Assembly: GCF_041447285.1 (NCBI RefSeq)
Contig: NZ_JBGMEB010000009.1
Span: 103,097-167,096 of the forward strand
Direction of reading: 5' to 3'
DNA length: 64,000 nt
DNA from: Methanomethylovorans sp041447285
GTDB lineage: Archaea > Halobacteriota > Methanosarcinia > Methanosarcinales > Methanosarcinaceae
How positions within the stretch are numbered: position 1 is the first letter of the stretch; every line of letters starts with the position of its first letter. A model generated the notes under the pieces. It saw only the letters and a list, made by a program, of their open reading frames with translations, was not told the DNA's origin and did no database searches. Of the stretch, positions 1 through 9,264 are shown piece by piece. The translations under genes were made by a program, and so were the position numbers.

Positions 1-365
1 AAGATGCAGCCAGAACGGATATTATTTCTTCAGCCACTAAATTAGACATGACTTCAGGCCCGGTATCTGCTGGAATACTAACTTCTATATTGAACCCTAC
101 ATTGATAATATGGTGGTTAACTGCTGGTAGTGCTCTCATCCTTCAGGAATATATGACAGGCATTATGGCTGTAAGTGCCTTTATAGTAGGCCACTGGATA
201 GCAGATGCAGGAATTCTAGTTGCTGTGTCCTCATCTTTTTCAAAAGGAAAGGAACTGATATCTGTCCGTACCCATGAAAGAGTGCTCTATATCTGCGGAG
301 GATTCCTGGCAATCTTTGGTCTCTGGTTCCTGCTAAACTACAATGACTTTTCTTTGATGATATGA
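1..365 (+). CDS. LysE-family amino-acid/metabolite exporter, C-terminal part
   Basis: The reading frame is already open at the left window edge, so this is the 3' part of a gene that starts upstream; the ATG at 48 is internal. About 120 residues are visible, with three hydrophobic segments. The motif SILNPTLIIWW resembles the Asn-Pro signature of the second half of LysE/RhtB exporters, which move amino acids or related solutes outward across the cytoplasmic membrane. The substrate cannot be told from this fragment. The family call comes from the NP motif and the membrane pattern. Confidence 0.7.
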   Translation, partial: DAARTDIISSATKLDMTSGPVSAGILTSILNPTLIIWWLTAGSALILQEYMTGIMAVSAFIVGHWIADAGILVAVSSSFSKGKELISVRTHERVLYICGGFLAIFGLWFLLNYNDFSLMI

Positions 366-558
366 TTGAGCTTAATCGTAAATAGATCATAATCTTTTGG
401 TGAATTTACATTCAAGTGACCACATTTTTGACAAGAAGTGGTAATTAACTCGTATTTTTAAAATACCTAGGTGCAAATAGTAACATATTTAAGCTACGAT
501 GTACTTTACTGTACATTTAAGTATTGATGAATACATTAGAGGAGGAAAATAGCACTTG

Positions 559-630
559 ATGTTGATAAGCAATAACATTTCGAATATTGGATATAAGACG
601 AAAAAAGGGGAAGCGAGGAGTGCATTTTAA
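559..630 (+). CDS. possible 23-codon leader ORF before the symporter peptide
   Basis: A short frame runs from ATG 559 to TAA 628-630, and its stop shares one base with the ATG of the next small gene (TAATG). A GGAGG lies at 541-545, about 10 bases before an in-frame TTG at 556. The peptide is polar and resembles nothing I know. It may be a leader peptide that couples translation into the symporter pair, or chance. A TATA-like stretch near 482-493 could start the transcript. Confidence 0.25.
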   Translation: MLISNNISNIGYKTKKGEARSAF

Positions 631-719
631 TGCCTCTTCCTTACCTTGTCCTGATCGTTTCAGTCGTAGTTATGCTGGGAACTACATTCTTTTTCATATT
701 GAGGAGAGATCATGATTAA
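630..719 (+). CDS. symporter small accessory protein, 29 aa
   Basis: ATG 630 is preceded by GAGGAG at 615-620, and the stop at 717-719 lies inside the symporter gene, which starts at 712 (8-base overlap). The peptide has one hydrophobic helix (about residues 4-24, rich in L, V and F) followed by a charged RRDHD tail, so it should be a single-pass membrane peptide. Small proteins of this size and position beside sodium:solute symporters are known in methanogens and bacteria (symporter small accessory protein family, from memory). The overlap implies coupled translation and a roughly fixed ratio with the transporter. Confidence 0.7.
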   Translation: MPLPYLVLIVSVVVMLGTTFFFILRRDHD

Positions 720-2127
720 TCAGATCCTTCTAGTAATATATGTAATAGCAATCATTTTGCTGTCCCTGAAGCTCAAGCAAGGAACCTTTTCAGGATTTGT
801 AGTATCAGATCGTCAAGTGATGTATCCTGCTGTTATAGGTATAGCTTACATGGCTGCCTATTTTAGTGCAGCTTCATTTTTAGGAGGCGGGGGATTTGGA
901 CTCGTTGCCGGCCTTCCCTGGGTTATCTGGGCAGTTTTCTTCCATGTAGCATTTGCCTGCCTCGCATTCCTTATAGCTCCAAAGATCTGGACCATGGCTC
1001 AGCAGTATGATGCTAAGACCGTACCTCAACTGCTGGAGCGCCGCTATAATTCCCAAGAGGGAAAGGTACTGCTTGCCGGGATTATGCTGGTGATGTACAC
1101 AGTATATCTGGTTGCTATCTTCAAAGGTTGTGGAAATCTATTCCAAGGACTGTTGGGAATAACATATGTTCAGGGTCTTATACTAGCAGTTGTCATCGTT
1201 GCGCTCTATTATGCAATTGGTGGATTGCCTGCAATTCTATGGATAAGTTTCTTACAGGGACTTATAATGATTGTAGGTGCTATACTACTGTATAGCGGAC
1301 TTATTTCCAGTGGCCAAGGAATGGCGATATGGAATAACATCCCTGATGCTGTCTTGAGTATGACTGGAAACGCAGTCCCCTGGCAAAAGAGCTTTGGAAA
1401 TGCATTCGCTATAAGTCTCGGACTCTTAGCACTGCCAGATTTGTTAATAATGCTGTTCTCTGCCAAAGACAAAAGAGTAGTGAGATTTGCTGGCATATAT
1501 GGCCCTATATCCATCGCAGTTTATGCTCTCTGTATATTTTCCCTGGGTATACTGGCATATGGAGTATTTACTTCAGAACAACTGGCACCGTTCATGACAA
1601 ACCCGGATGGGCTCGTGCCGTTCCTTGCAACATCATTACTTCCTGCCGGATTTGATGGTATAGTGCTCCTTGCAGCTATCTCTGCTGCTATGTCAACAAT
1701 GAGTGCTATAGTACTGGTTACAACAACAGCTCTGACATCAGATATCCTGAAATTCCTTAGTCCGAATACGCCTGACAAGCAGGTGCTACTTATGACAAGG
1801 ATAGTAGGGGTTATTATTATCGTTTTAGCAGCATTCTTCGCTCTGGATGTACCACAAATGATAGTACCTCTTGTATCTGCAAGTATGGGAGTCATTGCAT
1901 GCTGCGTGTTTGTTCCTTTAATATTCGGCATATACTGGAAGCGCGGCACTTCCATGGGATTCGTGGCCAGCCTGATAGCATCATTCGGCTCAGTAGTGCT
2001 ATGGCAATACTATGGCAATCCGCTAATACACACAGTCTTCATTGGACTGATCTGTGGGACTTTAGCATACATAGGAGGGAGCTTGGCCAGTAAGCAAGGT
2101 CTACCGATAGCAATTGATAGTGAATAA
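712..2127 (+). CDS. sodium:solute symporter (SSS family)
   Basis: The product has 471 residues and about 13 predicted membrane helices. It carries SSS-family (TC 2.A.21) features: an early Gly-rich segment (FLGGGGFGLVAG), the loop QYDAKTVPQLLERRYNS after helix 3, and a conserved SAAMSTMSAIVLVTTTALTSDI-type helix 8 near residues 330-350. Such proteins use the sodium gradient to import small organic solutes; the substrate here is not readable. A GAGGAG at 701-706 sets the start. It is coupled to the 29-residue peptide upstream, and a convergent hairpin follows its stop. Confidence 0.92.
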   Translation: MINQILLVIYVIAIILLSLKLKQGTFSGFVVSDRQVMYPAVIGIAYMAAYFSAASFLGGGGFGLVAGLPWVIWAVFFHVAFACLAFLIAPKIWTMAQQYDAKTVPQLLERRYNSQEGKVLLAGIMLVMYTVYLVAIFKGCGNLFQGLLGITYVQGLILAVVIVALYYAIGGLPAILWISFLQGLIMIVGAILLYSGLISSGQGMAIWNNIPDAVLSMTGNAVPWQKSFGNAFAISLGLLALPDLLIMLFSAKDKRVVRFAGIYGPISIAVYALCIFSLGILAYGVFTSEQLAPFMTNPDGLVPFLATSLLPAGFDGIVLLAAISAAMSTMSAIVLVTTTALTSDILKFLSPNTPDKQVLLMTRIVGVIIIVLAAFFALDVPQMIVPLVSASMGVIACCVFVPLIFGIYWKRGTSMGFVASLIASFGSVVLWQYYGNPLIHTVFIGLICGTLAYIGGSLASKQGLPIAIDSE

Positions 2128-2154
2128 AAATGAAGATACCTATAATTTGAGTAT

Positions 2155-2179
2155 TGAAGAGGATCAAAAAACCTCTTCA
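2155..2179. terminator. hairpin terminator between convergent genes
   Basis: TGAAGAGG (2155-2162) pairs perfectly with CCTCTTCA (2172-2179) across an A-rich loop. It sits between the symporter stop at 2127 and the HD-gene stop at 2184, so it could end both transcripts. Confidence 0.6.
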
Positions 2180-2183
2180 TAAT

Positions 2184-2972
2184 TTATGTATTTTCTAACC
2201 TTGAATCCATATATTTAATCAGATGAACTCGAACAGCATCTATTTCACTGTTTTGAGGAAGAGATTTTATAATCTTTTCAATATAACCCCCTTCCTTAAC
2301 AAGTCTGAAGGTTTCAGTGAAATTCAGATCAAATAACCAAGCAAGCCGGGTGAGGTTCATATCATTGCAAGAGTTGAGGCCATCTGTGCTTGCAATCCTG
2401 TTATTAAAAATGTCCTGTATCAAATGTTGAGAATAAACTGGAACATCAGGTAACCCATGATCAATAGCAGGGTTTGGGGATTTTGTCTTTGTGACGTAGT
2501 AATCGTCCAATATCTTATAAATATCAAGCTTGTCAGCATCCCTGATAAGTCTCGCATGAACGAGAGTTTTCCCATCAAGCTCAGCAGAAATGTTTCTTAA
2601 ATTATGATTCTGGATAGCTGTGAGAATTATTTCCTGCTCTTCAGGGGATACAAATGCAAGGATTCCCTCTGATTTTAATATTTTTACTCCTAAGAGAGCA
2701 TGATTCTCAGACCTGCGGTCATTAAATGTCCTGTACTTGCTGATCTGTTCAAAACGACCTATATCATGCAGAAGAGCTATGGTAAGGGCAAGATAATAGT
2801 TTTCTTCATCCATTCCTTCTGAGATCGCAATCATAGACGCATTTTCACAGACCCGGATGCTATGATCTTCCTTAAGAAGAACGTTTTGTGAAATAAAAGT
2901 ATCTTCCGAATAAAATGATCTGACATAATTTTGGAACCATGCCCTTAAATTGAGAAAATCCTCTTTTTTCAT
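2184..2972 (-). CDS. HD-domain phosphohydrolase
   Basis: A soluble protein of 263 residues. The core contains ALLHDIGRFEQ, the HD motif of metal-dependent phosphohydrolases, followed by H and D residues (DNRRSENHALLG region; later HARLIRDADKLD) that fit the remaining metal ligands. Substrates in this superfamily are phosphoesters and nucleotides; which one is used here is unknown. I chose ATG 2972 over an in-frame TTG at 3017, because a TATA-like box at about 2988-3000 would put the transcript start almost on this ATG. That implies a leaderless message and explains the weak ribosome-binding site. Confidence 0.85.
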   Translation of the reverse strand: MKKEDFLNLRAWFQNYVRSFYSEDTFISQNVLLKEDHSIRVCENASMIAISEGMDEENYYLALTIALLHDIGRFEQISKYRTFNDRRSENHALLGVKILKSEGILAFVSPEEQEIILTAIQNHNLRNISAELDGKTLVHARLIRDADKLDIYKILDDYYVTKTKSPNPAIDHGLPDVPVYSQHLIQDIFNNRIASTDGLNSCNDMNLTRLAWLFDLNFTETFRLVKEGGYIEKIIKSLPQNSEIDAVRVHLIKYMDSRLENT

Positions 2973-2987
2973 CGATACCCATAAACA

Positions 2988-3000
2988 TTTTATAAATATC
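2988..3000 (-). promoter_or_regulatory. TATA-like box for the HD gene
   Basis: On the minus strand an ATTTATAAAATG-like box is centred near 2994, about 22 bases before ATG 2972. That is the usual archaeal TATA-to-start distance and points to a leaderless transcript. Confidence 0.4.
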
Positions 3001-3250
3001 AGTTTTTCTGTCAGCAAAGTTACAATATGGTTTTGCTAAAAAAAGCGGCATAGATGCATCGAAATTGCAACGCAACTATGCACAGGTCCACCTAATCGAT
3101 CAATCAACTATTTACCTGGACAGACAAAGAAACTGTTGTTTCTCCGGGATGGGTTGGTGTAGCCCCAGTTGCTTCAGCTACTGCTGTTTCCCTATAGATG
3201 GAGTGTACACTTCCTACATCAGATACTGGAATGAAAAAATGCAAAATTAG

Positions 3251-3282
3251 AAAAAAAGATGGAGCGAAATGATTTCCGCTCC
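3251..3282 (-). terminator. terminator of the large surface-protein gene
   Basis: GGAGCG (3261-3266) pairs with CGCTCC (3277-3282), with a further AAAT/ATTT pairing inside. On the minus strand the hairpin is followed at once by seven T (3257-3251). It lies 17 bases after the stop of the large surface-protein gene. Confidence 0.75.
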
Positions 3283-3298
3283 TGATGTTCTCTCTACT

Positions 3299-6200
3299 TT
3301 ACGTAGTTATGGTTAACTTCGGCCTTCTGGAAGTAGTTGAGGATTCAGTGCTGTAGAAGGAAATGTAATTACCACTCTCAGTCTTTGCCTTGAGGAAGAA
3401 ACCAGTGTTAGAGTACTTGCCACTGATGTATTCCTGCACAAGCTGTGTGACATCAAAGTCGTAGTATTTATTGCCAGGCACTGTGCTTGCCGGGAAGGTT
3501 ACAGTTGCGTATGGTGTGCTACCCTGAGCAACACCATTCTTATCATACCAGTTTCCTCCTGCCGTAGTCCAAGCAGTACCAGAAGCACGGTTATTCCAGC
3601 TCACGTACTTTGGATCCCACGCAACAGGCCTGTAGACCTCAACTACAGTATCAGAGGTACGTGTCTTACTTGCGGGATAATACCAGTACAGAGAAAGTGT
3701 TGCTTTTGATATCGTATCGGTTGTCTTATAACTACTTAGATCGAACAGCAATACATCCCTGCTACTACTAGAGGACTTTCCAACATCAAGGTAAGTGGAA
3801 GTGGAATATACTGTACTCTTAGAAGACTCAGCCAGTCTATTGTCATAAACAGCTGAATATGAAACCGAAGTTCCCGTAGAAGTAGATGTATTGGTTGTTG
3901 TGCTTGTTGTTGCACTGACAGCTACATTTACTGTATCTGTCGCGGTCTGACCAGCTGTATCTGTGACAGTAAGAGTCACAATATACGTTCCTGCAGTTGA
4001 GAATGTCTTTGCGGCCGTTACACCGGCAGCCTCAGCGGTGATACCATTTGAGGAATCAAAGTCCCATGAATAAGAGGTTATACCCTTATCGTCAGTAGAG
4101 GAGCTACCATCGAAGCTAACAGAAGAACCTACTGTGGCAGTCTTATCTAAGCCGGCATTGGCAACAGGAACAGAATCTGCAGAAGTTGCTGCACTCACGA
4201 CCACATTTACTGTATCGGTTGCTGTCTGACCAGCTGTATCTGTGACAGTAAGAGTCGCAGTGTATGTTCCAGCAGCGGTATATGTGTAACTCGGTGTTGC
4301 GCCAGTGGCTTCAGAAGTGATCCCATTTAATGCATTAAAGTCCCATGAATATGAAGCTATGCCTACAGCATCAGTGGAAGCACTGCCATCAAAACTGACA
4401 GCAGAGCCTACTGTAGCAGTCATATCAGAACCAGCATTGGCAACAGGTACAATATCTGTAGTAGTTGAACTATCTGGGGTAGTTGAACCACCAGAGGAAG
4501 TTGAACCTCCTGATGTAGAGGTTATAGTCAACTTTGGTCTCATGGCAGTGTTTGAAGATTCAGCACTGTAGAAAGCAATGTAATTACCGCTCTCGCTCTT
4601 TGCCTTGAGGAAGAAACCAGTGTTTTCGTAAGTACCACTTACATACTGCTGCACAAGATCAGTAACGTCGAAGTCATAGTATTTGTTACCCGGTACTGTA
4701 CTTGCAGGGAAGGTCAGAGTTGCATATGGAGTACTACCCTGAGCAACACCGTTCTTGTCATACCAGTTTCCTCCAGCTGTACTCCAGGCAGTGCCAAAAG
4801 CACGGTTATTCCAGCTCACATACTTTGGATCCCAGGCAACTGGCCTGTAAACTTCAAGTACAGTATCTGAAGTACGTGTCTTACCTGCAGGGTAATACCA
4901 GTAGAGGGACAGTGTAGCCGCAGTTATTGTATCAGTGGTATCATAATCGCTGAGATCGAACAACATTACATCTCTGGCAGTTGATGAACTTGCTCCAACG
5001 TCAAGATAGGTTGAAGTGGAAAGCACTGTACTCGCGGAATCGGAACGCAACCTATTGTCATAGGTAGGAGAGTATGAAACAGAACTGCCCGTAGAGGTAG
5101 TTTCATCTGGAGTTGTATCTGTTGTTGTATTTGTTGGTGTTGTTGTGCTTGTAGTTCCACTAACGACTACATTAACTGTGTCTGTGGCTGTCTGACCACT
5201 TGTGTCTGTGACAGTAAGAGTCACAGTGTATGTTCCTGCAGCTGCATATGTGTAACTTGGTGTTGCGCCAGTAGCTTCAGATGTTATACCGTTTGATGCA
5301 TTAAAGTCCCATGAATATGAAGCTATACCTACATCATCAGTGGAAGCACTACCATCAAAACTGACAGCTGAACCCACTGTTGCAGGCATATCAGAGCCAG
5401 CATTGGCAACAGGTACACTATCTATAGTAGTTGACCCACCAGAGGAAGTTGAACCTCCTGATGTAGATGATATAGTCAACTTTGGCCTCATGGCAGTGTT
5501 TGAAGATTCAGCACTGTAGAATGCAATGTAATTACCACTTTCAGACTTTGCCTTGAGGAAGAAACCAGTGTTCTCGTAAGTACCACTTACATATTCCTGC
5601 ACAAGCTGTGTGACATCGAAATCATAATATTTGTTGCCAGGCACTGTGCTTGCCGGGAAGGTCAGAGTTGCGTATGGTATACTACCCTGAGCAGCACCGT
5701 TCTTGTCATACCAGTTTCCTCCGGCTGTACTCCAGGCAGTACCAGAAGCACGATTATTCCAGCTCACGTACTTTGGATCCCAGGCAACTGGCCTGTAGAC
5801 CTCAACTACAGTATCGGAAGTACGTGTCTTACTTGCGGGATAATACCAATAGAGAGAAAGTGTAGCCGCAGTTATTGTATCTGTAGTGTCGTAGTCACTG
5901 AGATCGAACAACATTACATCTCTGGCAGTTGCTGAAGTCGCTCCAATGTCAAGATAGGTTGAAGTGGAAAGCACTGTACTAGTTGAATCCGAACGCAACC
6001 TATTGTCATAGGTAGGAGAGTATGAAACAGAACTGCCCGTAGAGGTAGTTTCATCTGAAGTTGTATCCGTTGTCGTATTTGTTGGTGTTGTTGTGCTTGT
6101 TGTTTCACTAACAACTACATTCACCGTATCTGTGGCTGTTTGGTTACTCGTATCAGTAACAATAAGAGTCACAGTGTATGTTCCAGCAGTTGTAAATTTC

Positions 6201-8047
6201 TTCGTGGCTGTCACACCGGTAGCTTCGGAGGTGATGCCATTTGATGCATCAAAGTCCCAAGAGTAGGAAGATACTCCCACATCATCACTGGAAGAATTTG
6301 CACTGAAGAGGACAGTTGACCCTAAGGTAACGGTTTTATCAGAACCTGCATTTGCAACTGGTTCAGCATCTATCTCATTTGAAACTGCCGAGCCACTCTT
6401 GGATGCCTGTGCAGTGTTACCATATCTGCCGATATTGACAACTCCACCATTAGGTGAAGGTTCCTTACTGTATGATGAACTTGAATATCCTGCGTCTATA
6501 AGCGTACTGGAGACTGAATCTGTTACCCACTTTCCGCTTGAATAGTGACCTGCTTTGCTCCCTAGGTGATAGTCCCGGGAACCAGCACTTGAATCTGTTG
6601 AATCAACACATAGCGGATCAACATTAAGGTTGTTGCTCATCGTAAAACCGCTGCCATATGTTTGACCATTCTTGTTGTTGTAGATGTCGTTGTTCTGGAC
6701 TACAAACTTAGAGTAAGTTGGATTGGTATTCCATATACCCACACCTGATCCTGTAACTGAAGAAACACCATCACTGTTCATAATAATGTTGTTTCTGACG
6801 TAAGTTGTGAATTGGGTCTGTTGCTGACGCCTTCCGGATCTCAGGAAATACTTTATGGCAGCATGTCCACCATCATCGAATACGTTGTTCTCGATGATAG
6901 TGTTGTCAAAGTCACCCAAAACAATGGCAGCATTACTAAAACCAGTATTTGTAGCGTATTGTCCAACATTTGTGAAGATGTTGTGGTGAATGTACACATC
7001 CTTAGCATGGATCACATTATCCTGATAATTTGCAGACATCCAGATACCTGCACCTTTGATACTGTGAATGCGATTGTTGTAGATTTCAATATCATCAAAT
7101 ACATGACTTGTAGTTGCAGATGTTCCTATCTGAATTGCAGGACCTGTAGAATCACCGGAATTGGACGCATAGATCAGATTATCATGGATAGTGGAATCAG
7201 TATTACCATCTGAATACCTGCATGCACTATTTGTTCTTGTGAATACAGTGTTGTAAGCGAATTCGACATTGCTGCATCCCATAGCATATAGAGCATCATG
7301 ACCTAGCTTATACACATCATTGTTAGTGAATTTTACGCTACTGGCTTTTCTTACCTGTAAGCCATCACCGCATCCCCATTCAAGACGCATATCAGAAACT
7401 TCGATGTTGTCGCCGCCATCAAAAAGCATCATATTGTAATATCCGGCTCCCAGGGATACAGCCTGATTAGCACTGTTTCCATCTATAGTGAAACCTGTGA
7501 TTGTTATATCGCCATCTGTACCTATGTTTGCGATCATAGGTACTTCACTGGACCATCCTGCACTTGCAACTAGTTTAATTTCAGCAGTAGAGTCACCTGT
7601 AAGTATTGTATTAGCACCGATGTTAAGAGTGCTGTCTATCCAGTATGTATTAGGACCTCTCAAATATACAGTACCGCCACCCTGGCCGTCTATATATGCG
7701 AGAGCTTTGTTAATTTCAACATGGTCATTTGTTCCGTCACATTGGTAGTTTACAGTTCCACTTGTGCTGCTTGTACCAACATATACGGTTGCTGCCGAAG
7801 ATAGACCGGCACCAATTATAGAGAAACAAATGAAGCAAAATGATAGACCAATTAGGAAAAATGATATTCTTTTGAAATGATGGTCTTTATTTTGAGTTTT
7901 TGAGAGTTTAGATTTTTTAGAGGAAGCAGTTTTTAATGAAATGAAGCAACTACTAACCAATAAAGCAATTAGTAACACATGACGGGATTTAGCCCACCTG
8001 TGAGCGCTAAATCTTTCGAGAACTTTATTACAGAAACGTTTTACCAT
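3299..8047 (-). CDS. giant secreted beta-helix / PKD / DNRLRE protein, disaggregatase-like
   Basis: The product has 1582 residues. The N-terminus is basic with two hydrophobic stretches (about 22-38 and 62-86, ending SSAA), so it is exported. Residues about 90-550 are a right-handed parallel beta-helix with many N-I-x-N turns, as in pectate-lyase-like polysaccharide enzymes. Then come PKD (about 560-648), a DNRLRE domain (about 675-850), PKD (about 879-965), DNRLRE (about 992-1165), two PKD (from about 1200 and 1294), and a last DNRLRE (about 1396-1582). The DNRLRE unit is the disaggregatase-related repeat (Pfam Disaggr_repeat; CBM96-like carbohydrate binding). Methanosarcina disaggregatase cleaves the methanochondroitin matrix and disperses cell packets. 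A matrix-binding or matrix-cleaving role here is inference. The start has AAAGAGGTG about 9 bases upstream. No C-terminal membrane anchor is visible. Confidence 0.85.
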   Translation of the reverse strand: MVKRFCNKVLERFSAHRWAKSRHVLLIALLVSSCFISLKTASSKKSKLSKTQNKDHHFKRISFFLIGLSFCFICFSIIGAGLSSAATVYVGTSSTSGTVNYQCDGTNDHVEINKALAYIDGQGGGTVYLRGPNTYWIDSTLNIGANTILTGDSTAEIKLVASAGWSSEVPMIANIGTDGDITITGFTIDGNSANQAVSLGAGYYNMMLFDGGDNIEVSDMRLEWGCGDGLQVRKASSVKFTNNDVYKLGHDALYAMGCSNVEFAYNTVFTRTNSACRYSDGNTDSTIHDNLIYASNSGDSTGPAIQIGTSATTSHVFDDIEIYNNRIHSIKGAGIWMSANYQDNVIHAKDVYIHHNIFTNVGQYATNTGFSNAAIVLGDFDNTIIENNVFDDGGHAAIKYFLRSGRRQQQTQFTTYVRNNIIMNSDGVSSVTGSGVGIWNTNPTYSKFVVQNNDIYNNKNGQTYGSGFTMSNNLNVDPLCVDSTDSSAGSRDYHLGSKAGHYSSGKWVTDSVSSTLIDAGYSSSSYSKEPSPNGGVVNIGRYGNTAQASKSGSAVSNEIDAEPVANAGSDKTVTLGSTVLFSANSSSDDVGVSSYSWDFDASNGITSEATGVTATKKFTTAGTYTVTLIVTDTSNQTATDTVNVVVSETTSTTTPTNTTTDTTSDETTSTGSSVSYSPTYDNRLRSDSTSTVLSTSTYLDIGATSATARDVMLFDLSDYDTTDTITAATLSLYWYYPASKTRTSDTVVEVYRPVAWDPKYVSWNNRASGTAWSTAGGNWYDKNGAAQGSIPYATLTFPASTVPGNKYYDFDVTQLVQEYVSGTYENTGFFLKAKSESGNYIAFYSAESSNTAMRPKLTISSTSGGSTSSGGSTTIDSVPVANAGSDMPATVGSAVSFDGSASTDDVGIASYSWDFNASNGITSEATGATPSYTYAAAGTYTVTLTVTDTSGQTATDTVNVVVSGTTSTTTPTNTTTDTTPDETTSTGSSVSYSPTYDNRLRSDSASTVLSTSTYLDVGASSSTARDVMLFDLSDYDTTDTITAATLSLYWYYPAGKTRTSDTVLEVYRPVAWDPKYVSWNNRAFGTAWSTAGGNWYDKNGVAQGSTPYATLTFPASTVPGNKYYDFDVTDLVQQYVSGTYENTGFFLKAKSESGNYIAFYSAESSNTAMRPKLTITSTSGGSTSSGGSTTPDSSTTTDIVPVANAGSDMTATVGSAVSFDGSASTDAVGIASYSWDFNALNGITSEATGATPSYTYTAAGTYTATLTVTDTAGQTATDTVNVVVSAATSADSVPVANAGLDKTATVGSSVSFDGSSSTDDKGITSYSWDFDSSNGITAEAAGVTAAKTFSTAGTYIVTLTVTDTAGQTATDTVNVAVSATTSTTTNTSTSTGTSVSYSAVYDNRLAESSKSTVYSTSTYLDVGKSSSSSRDVLLFDLSSYKTTDTISKATLSLYWYYPASKTRTSDTVVEVYRPVAWDPKYVSWNNRASGTAWTTAGGNWYDKNGVAQGSTPYATVTFPASTVPGNKYYDFDVTQLVQEYISGKYSNTGFFLKAKTESGNYISFYSTESSTTSRRPKLTITT
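3305..6380 (-). repeat. tandem PKD+DNRLRE coding repeats, about 948 bp period
   Basis: Three DNRLRE-coding blocks (about 3311-3900, 4520-5100, 5470-6050) and the linked PKD blocks are very similar in DNA sequence. The two middle units are offset by about 948 bp (316 codons) and share long nearly identical runs, for example around 4530 and 5479. Recent duplication or gene conversion inside the gene is the likely cause, and copy number may vary between strains. Confidence 0.8.
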
Positions 8048-8231
8048 ATACTTTTACACCTCTTTTTCCATTCAGTTGAATTATTACATTTTATTGAAAC
8101 AAAATCGTAATATTTTCTGTTAACAATAAGATACAAATCAGTGAAATTGTCTTTTTTGATTCAATATACCATGAATATTAACACCAAACAAGTCTGTTAG
8201 CATTTAATATTCATTATTCATATATCTCTAA

Positions 8232-8450
8232 GAGACTGCCACCATCGTGGAAATTATGGTGGGGCAGATGCCCAAAGGGGCATCTTGTTGCAGAAAATCA
8301 TCTTATTTCACGGAAGAGATTGGGGTTATCCACAAACAAATTAATTTGACTTGTTTTGGACTTCATATAAGATTACTGATATTCTGCTATTTCGGAAATG
8401 ACAGCCCATAGAGATTGCAAATCAATTTTTGCTGATTTATCTCTATTTTG
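8232..8450 (+). ncRNA. putative structured RNA or leader, three hairpins
   Basis: A gene-free stretch holds three successive stems. CTGCCACCAT (8236-8245) pairs with 8256-8267 with a 2-base bulge. AGATGCCC (8266-8273) pairs perfectly with GGGCATCT (8278-8285) over an AAAG loop. ATAGAGAT (8408-8415) pairs with ATCTCTAT (8439-8446), enclosing AAATCA/TGATTT; this last stem is followed by TTTT on the plus strand, like a terminator. AT-rich TATA-like sequence lies at about 8199-8228. The first two stems share two bases, so they may alternate or stack. It could instead be unrelated palindromes upstream of the surface-protein gene. Confidence 0.35.
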
Positions 8451-9264
8451 TCAACAGCCAGTTTTGGCACAAGTTCGGAATTAGATTTTAGATATATAAA
8501 GATACTTACCATCTTAATACCTTATAATAGCTCAAATTTTAAATTTGAGTGTTATATAACACCATATTTGCATTTTAGCAAATATAAAAAGATATTATAC
8601 AAAAAAATATCAATTTGCTTCTTTTTTAATGAATAAAGTCTATTTTTGCGCATATTTTAAACCCAAAATTTGCACATAATTTGATACCTGGATCGATAAA
8701 ATTTGATTTAAGAGACCTATATAAAGTCAAAGATAGACATAACCAGTATCCTGGCTTAAAATCATTTAAAAAGCAACTATATAACCCTAATTTGAAAAAT
8801 AGTAGATTATAAAGCTTCATCAACTATGATAAAGTATTAAAACATCTTTTTTAATGAAAATTAGAAAAGGATTGCACCTCCTTCATCTAAAACATATTCC
8901 CGATATGCAAATAAATAAGATATTGTTGATAAATTTTGAAGCCCTAATTTCAATGGAAAATTTGAGGCATTTTTTGCTTTTATGCCTTGGGTTGCGCCCA
9001 TATTATTTAAAAATAAAAGATATGTTAACAATTAACATAATAAAAATTGATGGAAAATGGGAGTCATTGATTAGAAAAAAGACTGCGGAAGCAAAACTAT
9101 GACATAACTAGTGTACAGTGATATAAAAGAAATTGAAGAATTGTTGCTACATTAACAAGAATTTATCATAATAAAAGTGCTCAGTATAATGAGAAGCTTA
9201 AATACAAATTTGCTGAACCAACATAATCAATCTGTGAAATCACCTGTAAAAGGGATAAAAACAT
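8451..9264. other. AT-rich non-coding stretch
   Basis: No gene that I can support. Open frames of 60-80 codons occur (for example 8448-8636 and 8854-9102 on plus), but they lack ribosome-binding sites, have AT-driven composition and match no family I know. The stretch may hold decayed sequence. Confidence 0.5.

Noticed and set aside
3065..3250. 61-codon plus-strand frame before the surface-protein terminator
   Set aside because: It runs into the terminator of the opposite gene, has no ribosome-binding site and no family resemblance. A fragment reading WTDKETVVSPGWVGVAP in another frame is suggestive of decayed coding DNA but too short to call.
3305..6380. Possible CRISPR or minisatellite array
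   Set aside because: The repeats are long coding units (about 948 bp) that keep frame and domain structure; there are no short repeats with unique spacers anywhere in the window.
6812..7213. 133-codon plus-strand frame inside the surface-protein gene
   Set aside because: Antisense shadow of the beta-helix coding region, without start signals.
8854..9102. 82-codon open frame on plus in the gene desert
   Set aside because: No ribosome-binding site, composition set by AT-richness, no recognisable motif; no better than chance frames nearby.
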